A stretch of 64,000 bases of DNA from NCBI RefSeq assembly GCF_022761125.1, contig NZ_JAKWJR010000008.1, positions 124,001-188,000 on the forward strand. Direction: 5' to 3'. The notes below the pieces were generated by a model. It worked only from the letters and a program-made list of their open reading frames with translations. It made no database searches and was not told where the DNA came from. This stretch comes from Nocardioides sp. SR21. Lineage in GTDB: Bacteria; Actinomycetota; Actinomycetes; Propionibacteriales; Nocardioidaceae. Positions 1 to 8,488 of this stretch are shown here, piece by piece (the stretch's first letter is position 1; the number at the start of each line of letters is the position of its first letter). A program made the translations under genes and the position numbers.

Positions 1-34
1 TGGCTGAGTCAGCCGCAGCCCGGCGGCGCCCGCC

Positions 35-780
<746 letters not shown>

Positions 781-784
<4 letters not shown>

Positions 785-2298
785 GTCGCGTACCTGCCCA
801 GTCGTCGTTCGAGCGGACCCTGCGCCAGGCTGACGAGGTAGCAGACCACCCAGAAGTACAGCGCCGCCATGATGTAGAGCGGCAGGTACTCCGTCGTCGC
901 CGCCGCGGTCACCTGCGCCTCGCGGAACAGCTCCGGCACCAGCACCAGCGACGCGAGCGCGGTGTCCTTGATCAGCGAGAGCAGCGTGTTCCCCAGGGGC
1001 GGTACGGCGATCCGCGCGGCCTGGGGCAGCACGATGCGACGCATCGACTGCCCGTAGTCCATGCCGATGACCGTCGCGGCTTCGTACTGCCCGCGCGGCA
1101 CCGACAGGATCGCGGCCCGGACCACCTCGGCGGCGTACCCACCCACGTTGAGGCTGAGCGCCGCGATCGCGGCGGGGTACGGATCCAGGTCGACGCCGAT
1201 CTGCGGCAGCCCGTAGAACACGATGAACAGCTGCACCAGCAGCGGCGTACCGCGGATGATCGAGATGTAGGCGCGGGCGATCCAGTCGAGCACCCTCACC
1301 GAGGACAGCCGCGCGAGCGCCGCCGCCACGGCGAGCACCATGCCGATGGCGAAGCTGAAGATCGTCAGCGGGATGTTGCCCTTGACCAGCCCCACGAACA
1401 TCGGCCACGCGGTGTCCTTCACGACCTCCCACGTGGTGCGCGAGTCGGAGGCGCCGACCTCGACGTCCTCCGCGCCGCCCTGCACGGTCACGTCGGCGCC
1501 GAAGTACCTCTCGGAGATCTCGGCGAGCGTCCCGTCCTCGGTGAGGGTGGCGATCGCCTCGTCGGCCTCCTGCTGCAGCTCCGGGTCGCCCTGGCGGAAC
1601 GTCAGCGCCTGCTCGAGGACCTCATCGCCGGCGTCGCCCGCGATCTTCACCTGGTCGTTGCCGGACGTCGCGAGGTAGTCGAGCACGGCGATGTTGTCGT
1701 TGACGATCGCGTCGACCCGACCCTGCACGACGAGCTCGACGCCGGGCCCGAAGTCCTGGACGTACTCCACCTTCGCGCCGGCGTCCTTGGCGACCTGCGC
1801 CCAGTTGCTGCTGGCGGTCTGCGCCGTCGTTCGCCCCTTCAGGTCCTCGAGCGACGTGATGTCGTCGGTGTCCTTCGCGGTGACGATGACGCCGTGCGAG
1901 TACGTGTACGGCGTGCTGAACAGGTAGCGCGCCTCGCGCTCACCGGTGATCGTCACCTGGTTGGCGATGACGTCGATCCGGTTCGAGTCGAGCGCCGGGA
2001 ACAGGGAGTCGAACGGCGCCTCGACGAACTCCAGGTCCCAGCCCGCCTCCTCGCCGATCGCCTCCACCACCTCGACGTCGAAGCCGGTGAGCTCGTTGGT
2101 CTCCGGGTCGCGGTAGGTGAACGGCGGGTACACGCCCTCGGTCCCGACCCGCACGACGCGCGGCGCGGTCTCCTCGTCGGCGCTCGCCGCCGCCCCGATC
2201 GAGAGGAGCCCGCAGAGCACTGCGAGCAGCACGAGCAGACGTGGCGGGGGCACGGCCCACGGTACCGCCGAGACTCCCCGTCGAAACCCTTCGACCAC
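781..2298 (-). CDS. Fused substrate-binding protein / permease of amino-acid ABC importer
   Basis: Single 505-residue chain combining the two other parts of the importer. An N-terminal hydrophobic segment (about 18-40, signal or anchor) leads into a type 3 periplasmic-binding domain (about 48-270, with FTYRDPETNELTGFDVEVVE and a later RIDVIANQ). This is followed by a three-to-five-helix permease domain (about 295-500) with the EAA-loop motif YEAATVIGMDYGQSMRRI. Such fusions are known for some actinobacterial and Gram-positive amino-acid transporters. The start is uncertain: GTG 2298 is the longest, and GTG 2253 would still leave a complete signal segment. It lies 3 bp after the DUF1772 gene and overlaps the ATPase gene by ATGA. 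Confidence 0.9.
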
Positions 2299-2301
2299 GC
2301 C

Positions 2302-2760
2302 CTAGGAGCGGATGGCCGACCACGCCAGGCAGGCGAGCGCTCCGGTCGAGGTGAGGGTGCGTACGACGTTCCAGCGGACCCACGCTGCCTCGAAGTCGGC
2401 GCGCGACCCGCCGCGCTCGGCGAGCGCGTCGTTCAGCGGGACGTTGCCGGCCCCGGTGACGACGACCGTGCCGATGGCGAGGACCAGCCCGGCGATCGCC
2501 CATCCGCGGGCCGAGCCGGTGGTGGTCGCCACGGCCGCCGCCGCGAGCGCGGGAGCGCCCAGGAAGGTCGCGATGAAGGCCGGGTTCACGATCGCCACGT
2601 TCACGTTGGTCATCGTCGACACGAAGGTCCGGTCGTCGACCCGGGCCAGGCCGGGCATCACGCCCGACGCCCAGGCGTAGTACGTACCGGCCTGCAGGCC
2701 GGCGGCCAGGGTCGCGGCGAGGAGGACGGGCGCCCGGAGGTTCTCGAGGATCTCGTTCAT
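2302..2760 (-). CDS. DUF1772 (anthrone-oxygenase-like) membrane protein
   Basis: 152-residue integral membrane protein with about four hydrophobic helices, the last near the C-terminus, and the DUF1772 pattern (WxWxxxVxxT-like WVRWNVVRTLTS near residue 130). The family includes fungal anthrone oxygenases, but most bacterial members have no known function. The ATG at 2760 gives the usual length; an upstream start at 2817 would add a charged, unlikely leader. It is the first gene before the ABC transporter and only 3 bp separates them, so they may be co-transcribed, although no functional link is evident. Confidence 0.75.
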   Translation of the reverse strand: MNEILENLRAPVLLAATLAAGLQAGTYYAWASGVMPGLARVDDRTFVSTMTNVNVAIVNPAFIATFLGAPALAAAAVATTTGSARGWAIAGLVLAIGTVVVTGAGNVPLNDALAERGGSRADFEAAWVRWNVVRTLTSTGALACLAWSAIRS

Positions 2761-2834
2761 GTGACCATGACACCGGGCGGCGACGAGACGATCCATCGCG
2801 GAAACACGCACTTCCATACGTGATCGTCCACCCC

Positions 2835-2840
2835 TAGCCT
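2835..2840 (+). promoter_or_regulatory. -10 element of a leaderless promoter for the AraC gene
   Basis: TAGCCT lies six bases before the ATG at 2847 and no Shine-Dalgarno sequence is present, so transcription probably starts at the initiation codon. Confidence 0.5.
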
Positions 2841-2846
2841 GAGCAG

Positions 2847-3815
2847 ATGGACGGACTCGCCGGACTGCTCGACGGCCCCCGCGCCCGTGGCGCGTTCCTG
2901 CTGCGCTGCCAGATGGACCCGCCCTGGTCGGTCCACCTCCAGGACGAGTCGCCGCTGACCGTCACCGCGATGGTGCGCGGCCACGCCTGGGCCGTGCCCG
3001 ACGACGGCGAGCCGTTCCTCATCAGGGCCGGCGACGTCGTGGTCTCGCTCGGACCCGACCACTGGACCGTCGCCGACGAACGTACGACGCCGCCGCAGGC
3101 GGTGATCCACCCCGGCCAGGTCTGCACCACGCCCGACGGCCGCCCGCTCGCCGAGGAGATGCACCAGGGCGTGCGGAGCTGGGGCAACAGCGCGGTCGGC
3201 GAGACGCTGATGCTGGTCGGTGCCTACAGCCTGGAGGGCGAGGTCAGCCGCCGGCTGCTGCGGGCGCTGCCGCGGTTCGTCGTCCTCACCCAGGACGAGC
3301 TCGGCTCCCCGCTCGTGCCGCTGCTCGCGGACGAGATCGCCAAGGACGCGCCCGGTCAGGAGGCCGTGCTCGACCGGCTCCTCGACCTGCTGCTGATCGC
3401 GGTGCTGCGCGCCTGGTTCGCCCGGCCGGAGGCGGACCCGCCGGCGTGGTACCTCGGCCAGTCCGACCCGGTCGTCGGCCCCGCGCTCCGGCTGCTCCAG
3501 CACCACCCCGAGCACCCGTGGACCGTCGCCGAACTCGCGGCCGCCGGCGGCGTCTCCCGCGCGGCGTTCGCCCGCCGCTTCACCGACGTCGTTGGCGAGC
3601 CGCCGATGACCTTCCTCACCGGGTGGCGCCTCGCACTCGCCGCCGACCTCCTCCGCGAGCCCGGCGCCACGCTCTCCGCCGTCGCGCGCCAGGTCGGCTA
3701 CTCCACCCCCTTCGCGCTCAGCACCGCCTTCAAGCGGGCGTACGGCATCAGCCCCAAAGAACATCGGAACCAACTCCTCGACCCGGCCCGTCGTACGGGT
3801 GAGGAGGTCGGATGA
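2847..3815 (+). CDS. AraC-family transcriptional regulator with cupin sensor
   Basis: 322-residue regulator: an N-terminal cupin (about 5-180, AraC-binding cupin_6 type, with DGEPFLIRAGDVVV) and a C-terminal double helix-turn-helix (about 225-312). The second recognition helix region is FALSTAFKRAYGISPKEHR, the usual AraC signature end. Paralogs act as activators responding to small molecules through the cupin. Its stop overlaps the start of the downstream sigma factor gene by ATGA, so the three-gene set (AraC, sigma factor, membrane protein) is probably one operon. Such pairing is unusual and suggests the AraC protein sets the level of the sigma module. Confidence 0.9.
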   Translation: MDGLAGLLDGPRARGAFLLRCQMDPPWSVHLQDESPLTVTAMVRGHAWAVPDDGEPFLIRAGDVVVSLGPDHWTVADERTTPPQAVIHPGQVCTTPDGRPLAEEMHQGVRSWGNSAVGETLMLVGAYSLEGEVSRRLLRALPRFVVLTQDELGSPLVPLLADEIAKDAPGQEAVLDRLLDLLLIAVLRAWFARPEADPPAWYLGQSDPVVGPALRLLQHHPEHPWTVAELAAAGGVSRAAFARRFTDVVGEPPMTFLTGWRLALAADLLREPGATLSAVARQVGYSTPFALSTAFKRAYGISPKEHRNQLLDPARRTGEEVG

Positions 3816-4315
3816 AGGACGACGAGTTCGGCGAGTACGTCGCCGCGCGCTGGCCACGGCTGGTGCGCGCGGCGGTGCTGCTCGGGTGCACGCCGCACGA
3901 GGCGGAGGACGTCGTGCAGACGGCGCTCACCCGCTGCCTGGTGAAGTGGTCGAAGGTGCAGCGCGCCGACGACCGCGACGCCTACGTGCACCGGATCGTG
4001 GTCAACACGTTCATCGACCAGCGCCGCCGGATGTGGCGCCGGGAGGTGCCGACCGAGCAGCTGCCCGACACCGCGCTCGCGGACGTCGCCACGACCACCG
4101 TGGACGCCGTCGGTCTCGACCGGGCGCTGGCCGCGCTGGGGAACGACCAACGGATCGCGGTCGTCCTGCGCTACTACCTCGACCTCACCGAGGCGCAGAT
4201 GGCCTCCGTCCTCGGCGTCGCGCCCGGCACCGTGAAGAGCCGGCTCTCGCGCGCCCTCACCGCCCTCGGTGCCGACCCCAACCTGACCCCACAGGAGATC
4301 CCGTGGACGACCTGA
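3812..4315 (+). CDS. ECF RNA polymerase sigma factor, SigE family
   Basis: 167-residue extracytoplasmic-function sigma factor. Region 2 spans about 5-75 (AEDVVQTALTRCLVKW, the -10 recognition part) and region 4 about 105-158 (LDLTEAQMASVLGVAPGTVKSRLSRAL, HTH for -35). It belongs to the short SigE/SCO4957-like group common in Streptomyces and Nocardioides. It is coupled to the AraC gene upstream and overlaps the membrane-protein gene downstream by 13 bp, and that protein is the probable anti-sigma or sensor. One of three such modules in the window. Confidence 0.92.
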   Translation: MKDDEFGEYVAARWPRLVRAAVLLGCTPHEAEDVVQTALTRCLVKWSKVQRADDRDAYVHRIVVNTFIDQRRRMWRREVPTEQLPDTALADVATTTVDAVGLDRALAALGNDQRIAVVLRYYLDLTEAQMASVLGVAPGTVKSRLSRALTALGADPNLTPQEIPWTT

Positions 4316-5118
4316 ACACCCTGCTCGAGGAGCGGGTCGCCGACATCCCGGTCGGCGCCCCTCCGATCGACGCGATGCGGTCGGCGGTACGCCGGCGCCG
4401 CAGCCGGATGACGGCCCTCGGGGCCGCGGCCGCGGTGGCCGTGATCGCCGCGGGCGGGGTCGCGTGGCAGCAGCTCGACGAGCCCGCCGCGCGACCGCCG
4501 GTCGCGTCCGACCCGCCGGCCGACCCGGATGCCCCGCCGGAGGGCTCTCGCTACGTCGGGTACGGTCCCGCGGTGATCGCGGTCCCCGAGGCGTGGGGCA
4601 CCAACGACACCGAGTGCGGGACCCCGCAGGAGGACACCGTGGTCATCGATCAGGGTGCGATCTGCCTGGCGCTGATCCCGCGGCCGGCGGACGTCGAGAG
4701 CGTCGAGGTCCGGCCCGGCGAGACCTTCGAGGACACCAGTGCCTGGACCTCCGCCGAGATCGACGGCGAGGAGGCCTTGCGCTCACCGGTCGAGACCGCG
4801 GACGGTCTGACCTCCGGCTCGGTCTACCTCCCGGAGCTCGGGGTCACGTTCGTCGCGCAGTCGTCGTCGGCCGACGGGGAGGCGATCGTCGAGAACCTCC
4901 TCGCCGGGGTCACCATCCTGGAGGAGCACACCACCGTCCCCGGCTTCGCGTTGCTCGAAGTGGACGCCTACGCCGCCGAGCTGCAGGAGCTCGGTCTTGC
5001 GGTCGAGATCGTCACGGACGAAGGTCGCACCAAGGGCGGCTGGGTGCTGTCGACCGACCCGGCGGTCGGATCGGTCGTGGCGCCCGGCGACACGATCACG
5101 GTGACGGTGGCTCGCTAG
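4303..5118 (+). CDS. Single-pass membrane protein with PASTA-like C-terminus, putative anti-sigma partner
   Basis: 271 residues from GTG 4303, the start that gives a short cytosolic head (about 1-42, with an RRRR-rich stretch), one transmembrane helix (about 43-60, TALGAAAAVAVIAAGGVAW) and an extracytoplasmic part. The last about 60 residues (VPGFALLEVDAYAAELQELG ... GDTITVTVAR) have the VP-x-L/AxxxLxxxGL ... GDTVTVTVA pattern of PASTA domains, which bind cell-wall muropeptides in kinases and penicillin-binding proteins. No zinc anti-sigma HxxxCxxC motif is present. Inference: wall-damage sensor controlling the overlapping sigma factor. Its stop shares CTAG with the convergent gene. Confidence 0.8.
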   Translation: MDDLNTLLEERVADIPVGAPPIDAMRSAVRRRRSRMTALGAAAAVAVIAAGGVAWQQLDEPAARPPVASDPPADPDAPPEGSRYVGYGPAVIAVPEAWGTNDTECGTPQEDTVVIDQGAICLALIPRPADVESVEVRPGETFEDTSAWTSAEIDGEEALRSPVETADGLTSGSVYLPELGVTFVAQSSSADGEAIVENLLAGVTILEEHTTVPGFALLEVDAYAAELQELGLAVEIVTDEGRTKGGWVLSTDPAVGSVVAPGDTITVTVAR

Positions 5119-6074
5119 GGGACCAGCACCACCTTGCCCAGCGCCCGCCGGCCCTCCAGGTCGGCGTGGGCGCGGGCCGCGTCGGCCAGCGGATACGTGG
5201 TGACCAGGGGTCTCCAGGCTCCTTCCGCGACCCGGTCGAGGGCGCGGGCGGCCAGGCCGGGGATGCCGCCGGTCAGCCCGTTCATCCGGGCGCCGAGGCT
5301 TCACCCGGCGGTGATGCCCAGCCGGATCAGGTCGCCGGTGTCGAAGGCCGTCGGGGAGCCGGCGGAGTACCCGAACATCACCAGGCGGCCGCCGGGTCGG
5401 AGGAGCTCCATCGACCGGCGACCGACCTCGCCGCCGACGCCGTCGTACACGAGCGTGACGCCGTCGAGCGCCTCGTCCCAGCCGTCCTCGCCGTAGTCGA
5501 CGACCTGGGCGGCGCCGAGCTCGGCGAGACGAGCGGTGCGCTCCGGGCCACGGGCCGCCGCGACCACGGACGCTCCCCGGGACAGTGCATCTTGGACGAG
5601 CAGCCAGCCCAGTCCGCCGGCGGCCGACGGCACCAGGACGACGTCACCGGGGCCGGCCGGCTCCAGCTCGACGATCCCCTGGGCGGTGCGGCCGGTCCCG
5701 ACCGCTGCGACCGCGTCGGAGAAGGACACGTGGTCGGGCACCGGGAAGAGCCTGGCGACGTCGGTGACGGCCTGCTCGGCGTACCCGCCCGGGACCATGC
5801 CGAGGTGCGCGACCACCCGGCGCCCGAGCCACGTGGTGTCGGCTCCCTCGCCGACGACGTCGACCACCCCGGCCACCTCGCGCCCCGGGATGGTCGGCAG
5901 GTCCGGGCGCGGCATCGGCCCGGGCTCACCCTTGCGCAAGGTCGTGTCGAGGAGGTGGACGCCGCTGGCCTCGACCGCGATCCGGACCTCGCCCGTTCCC
6001 GGGGCCAGGTCCGGGACCTCGTCGAGACGGAGATGGTCGGCCGGGCCGAACTCATGAAGTCGTATGGCTCGCAT
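5115..6074 (-). pseudogene. Quinone oxidoreductase (MDR family) with in-frame stop
   Basis: Zinc-independent NAD(P)H:quinone oxidoreductase of the medium-chain dehydrogenase/reductase superfamily. From ATG 6074 the frame reads a normal GroES-like domain and a Rossmann domain (VVLVPSAAGGLGWLL), then meets TGA at 5301-5303 after residue 257. The same frame continues past this codon with family-typical sequence (SLGARMNGLTGGIPG ... EGRRALGKVVLVP) to TAG at 5115-5117, total 319 codons, the usual length. A Trp (TGG) is a likely ancestral codon, so TGG to TGA is the simplest explanation. It could be real decay, a sequencing error, or a truncated product lacking the last 62 residues. Confidence 0.85.
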
Positions 6075-6080
6075 GAGCCC

Positions 6081-6111
6081 ATCCGACAATCTCAAGTTCG
6101 CTTGAGGTCAA
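6081..6111 (-). promoter_or_regulatory. SoxR/MerR-type promoter of the quinone oxidoreductase gene
   Basis: On the minus strand, -35 TTGACC (6106-6111) and -10 TCGGAT (6081-6086) are separated by 19 bp. The spacer contains the perfect dyad CTCAAG-N4-CTTGAG (6091-6106). Over-long 19-bp spacers with a central dyad are the hallmark of MerR-family activated promoters, and CTCAAGTT resembles the SoxR box. The predicted transcription start coincides with the ATG at 6074. Confidence 0.65.
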
Positions 6112-6113
6112 GG

Positions 6114-6832
6114 TCAGCGGCCAGCGAGCCACTCGTCCCAGCTCGGGCCGCGCAGCAGCGCGCCCGGGCCGGGCAGCATCGCGCCGGCGGCCAGGCTGGC
6201 GGGCGCGTCCACGGGCTCGACCTTCACGCCGGAGCCGGCGCGCTCGACGAGGCGGCGTACCTGCTCGACGAGGTTCACCTGCTGCGGCCCGCCGAGGTCG
6301 ACGTCGCCGGCGTCCTCGCTGGTGGCGAGGGTCAGCAGCAGCTTCACGATCTCCGGGTGTCGACCGGCTGGGTCGGCACGTCGATGATGTGGGCGACGCC
6401 GTCTTGGGTGTTCCACTCGAGCATCTGGCTCGCGAAGTCGTGGAACTGCGTCGCCCGCAGGACGACCGTGCCCGGCGCGACCTCGCGGTAGGTGTTCTCC
6501 TGCGCGAGCTTGGCGACGTAGTAGTCGTAGTCGGGGCTCTTGTCGACGCCCACGATGGAGAGCACGACCGTGCGGCGTACGCCGGCCTCCGCGGCGGCGG
6601 TGCCGAGGTTGCGCGCCACGGCCGGGAAGAACTCGCCCGCGGTCTCGAGCGGGCCGGCCGTCACGTCGACCACGGTGTCGACGCCGGCGAGCGCGTCGCC
6701 GAGGCCGCCGGGGGCGAGCAGGTCGAAGCCGGTCTCCCGGGCGATCTCGACGACGTCGTGACCCTGCGCAAGGGCGAGGGTGGCCAGCTGCGAACCGATC
6801 CGGCCGGTGGCGCCGGCGATGGCGATCTTCAT
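6114..6832 (-). pseudogene. NAD(P)-binding (NmrA/atypical SDR) protein, frameshifted
   Basis: Starts at ATG 6832 with a Rossmann motif GATGRIGSQL and reads 162 residues of an NmrA-like NAD(P)-binding protein, then stops at 6344. The missing C-terminus (EIVKLLLTLATSEDAGDVDLG ... SWDEWLAGR) is present in the next frame to 6114. Restoring one G at the CC/GG run 6353-6354 joins the halves as VDTREIVKLL and gives 239 residues, the family length. So there is a single-base loss, either real or a sequencing error at a short homopolymer. It sits under the Rrf2 operator, and the quinone oxidoreductase pseudogene follows. Confidence 0.85.
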
Positions 6833-6854
6833 GGTGAGCTCCTGTCATAAACGC

Positions 6855-6903
6855 GGATAAGTTATGTCCACGATTAGATCACGAACGCGGACACTTGTCA
6901 TCC
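6855..6903. promoter_or_regulatory. Two Rrf2 operator-like inverted repeats in a divergent promoter
   Basis: Two 15-bp sites of similar sequence lie in opposite orientation: GGATAAGTTATGTCC at 6855-6869, and GGATGACAAGTGTCC on the minus strand of 6889-6903. The flanking CG is conserved too. The first faces the broken NAD(P)-binding gene, and the second overlaps the -35 region of the rrf2 gene (-10 TACGAT 6915-6920). Probable binding sites of the Rrf2 protein encoded at 6928. Confidence 0.6.
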
Positions 6904-6927
6904 ACGTATTCGCGTACGATGGGCGAC

Positions 6928-7401
6928 ATGAAGATGTCCGGCGGTGTCGAGTGGGCCGTGCACTGCTGCGTCGTGCTCAGCCAGGCCGAGGGTCCGGTGC
7001 CGACGCAGCGGCTGGCGGAGTTCCACGGCATCTCGCGGACCTATCTCGCCAAGCACCTGCAGCAGCTGTCCCGCGCCGGGCTCGTCTCGTCCACGGAGGG
7101 ACGCGTCGGCGGCTACCGGCTGACCCGGCCGGCCGACGAGATCACGGTGCTCGACGTGGTCCTCGCCATCGAGGGCCTGGAGCCGGCGTTCCGCTGCACC
7201 GAGATCCGGCAGAACGGCCCGCTCCCCGCGAGCCCGACGGCCTGCAAGCGACCGTGCGGCGTCAACCGCGTGATGCAGGCGGCCGAGCAGGCGTGGCGCG
7301 CAGCGCTGCGCGAGGTGACGATCGCCGACCTCGCGGTGACCGTCACGAAGGACGCCGGACCCCAGACGTTCGTCCGGGTCCGGGAGTGGCTGGCTACCTA
7401 G
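6928..7401 (+). CDS. Rrf2-family (putative Fe-S) transcriptional regulator
   Basis: 157-residue regulator with an N-terminal winged helix (EFHGISRTYLAKHLQQLSRAGLV as recognition region, then STEGRVGGYRLTRPA wing), typical of Rrf2 proteins such as NsrR, IscR and RsrR. Three cysteines (FRC, then ACKRPCG) could bind a redox-active or nitric-oxide-sensing Fe-S cluster, though their spacing differs from classic NsrR. ATG 6928 is preferred because TACGAT lies seven bases before it (leaderless); upstream starts at 6919 or 6895 are possible. It is divergent from the broken redox gene and most likely represses it. Confidence 0.88.
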   Translation: MKMSGGVEWAVHCCVVLSQAEGPVPTQRLAEFHGISRTYLAKHLQQLSRAGLVSSTEGRVGGYRLTRPADEITVLDVVLAIEGLEPAFRCTEIRQNGPLPASPTACKRPCGVNRVMQAAEQAWRAALREVTIADLAVTVTKDAGPQTFVRVREWLAT

Positions 7402-7407
7402 CCGAGA

Positions 7408-8481
7408 TCAACGAATCGTGCCCACGCCGGGGATCAGCGGCAGGTCGAGGGCGGTCACCCAACCTGCGGGCAGGTCGTTGACGTAGGGCACGGCGTTCAG
7501 CGCGCGCAGTCCGGTCGCGAGACAGCCGGCGACCGCCGGCGCGCGGCCCGAGCCGTCGGTGAAGCGGAACGCCGTCTCCTGGCTGATCGACGGCGAGCCG
7601 ATGATGTCGACGCGGTACACGTCGTCACCGGTGCCGGCCGGCCACTCCGGAGCGGCGTCCAGCCCGATCCGGTTGACGTGCTCGAGCGAGATCACCTCAC
7701 GGCCTTGGAAGACGCCGTTGATCGTGAAGCGGATGGCCGCGACGTTCCCGGCCTCGATGACGCCCTTCGCGGTCTTGCGGTCGGTCGGCGTCACCCACTT
7801 CTCCCACGTGGTGGTGATGTCGTCGAGCTCGATGCCCGCGGCGTGCGCGATCATCGGCACGGTCGCGCCCCACGCCATGATCAGCAGATCCGGGATCTCG
7901 AGGAGGGGCGTGTACGACGGCGGGCGGCCGATGCCCATCTCGTCCTCGTAGTCGCCCTCGTAGTCGGTGTAGTCGAGCAGCTCCGACGCGCGCACCGAGT
8001 CGACGCGACCGCAGAGACCCATCAGGGTCAGGGGGAACAGGTCGTTGGCGAAGCCCGGGTCGATGCCGGTGGTGAAGCAGGACGCGCCACCCTCCTCGCA
8101 CGCCTGGGTGATCGGGTCGATCCAGTTGCCGGGGTTCTGCTTCATGCCCGGCCAGACCCACGGCGTCATCGCGGTCGAGCAGACGTCGATGCCCGCGCGG
8201 AGGAACGCCGACATCACCTTGATGTTCTCGTCGGCGTACTGCGCGGTCGGGCCGTAGTGCACCAGGGCATCCGGCTTCAGCGCGATCAGCTCGTCGACCG
8301 ACGTCGTCGTGACGATGCCCGTCTCCCCGAGCCCCACCAGGGTTCCGACGTCCTGGCCGGCCCGCTCGGAGCGGGTGACACCGACGCCGACCAGCTCGAA
8401 CACCGGGTGGTCGAGGATCTCCGCGATCACCATCGACCCGACGACGCCGGTGCCCCAGACGACAACGCGCTTCTTCTCCAT
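7408..8481 (-). CDS. DapB-like (dihydrodipicolinate reductase N-terminal) NAD(P) dehydrogenase
   Basis: 357-residue Rossmann enzyme: WGTGVVGSMVIAEILDHP near the N-terminus binds NAD(P), followed by a long C-terminal catalytic domain as in 2,4-diaminopentanoate dehydrogenase and related actinobacterial proteins. Substrate unknown. It is the last gene of the five-gene unit starting at 12572 (LLM, DUF1214, SDR, sulfotransferase, this gene) and lies 7 bp after the sulfotransferase. Context (KstR-like box at the head of the unit) suggests a role in steroid or complex-lipid metabolism; this is inference. Confidence 0.8.
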   Translation of the reverse strand: MEKKRVVVWGTGVVGSMVIAEILDHPVFELVGVGVTRSERAGQDVGTLVGLGETGIVTTTSVDELIALKPDALVHYGPTAQYADENIKVMSAFLRAGIDVCSTAMTPWVWPGMKQNPGNWIDPITQACEEGGASCFTTGIDPGFANDLFPLTLMGLCGRVDSVRASELLDYTDYEGDYEDEMGIGRPPSYTPLLEIPDLLIMAWGATVPMIAHAAGIELDDITTTWEKWVTPTDRKTAKGVIEAGNVAAIRFTINGVFQGREVISLEHVNRIGLDAAPEWPAGTGDDVYRVDIIGSPSISQETAFRFTDGSGRAPAVAGCLATGLRALNAVPYVNDLPAGWVTALDLPLIPGVGTIR

Positions 8482-8488
8482 GACGTCC

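Noticed and set aside
1..34. Short palindrome GGCTGA-G-TCAGCC near base 2
   Set aside because: Loop of one base is too tight for a terminator hairpin, and the rest of the context lies outside the window.
3356..3670. Minus-strand frame opposite the AraC gene
   Set aside because: Ser/Arg/Ala-rich with no start signal and fully covered by the AraC coding sequence.
5301..5303. Selenocysteine codon at the in-frame TGA
   Set aside because: The MDR family has no selenocysteine at this site, Trp is the natural residue, and no SECIS-like hairpin follows.
4464..6491. A 675-codon plus-strand frame across the PASTA gene and the oxidoreductase region
   Set aside because: Arg/Gly-rich low-complexity sequence, and it crosses known genes on both strands; a shadow frame.
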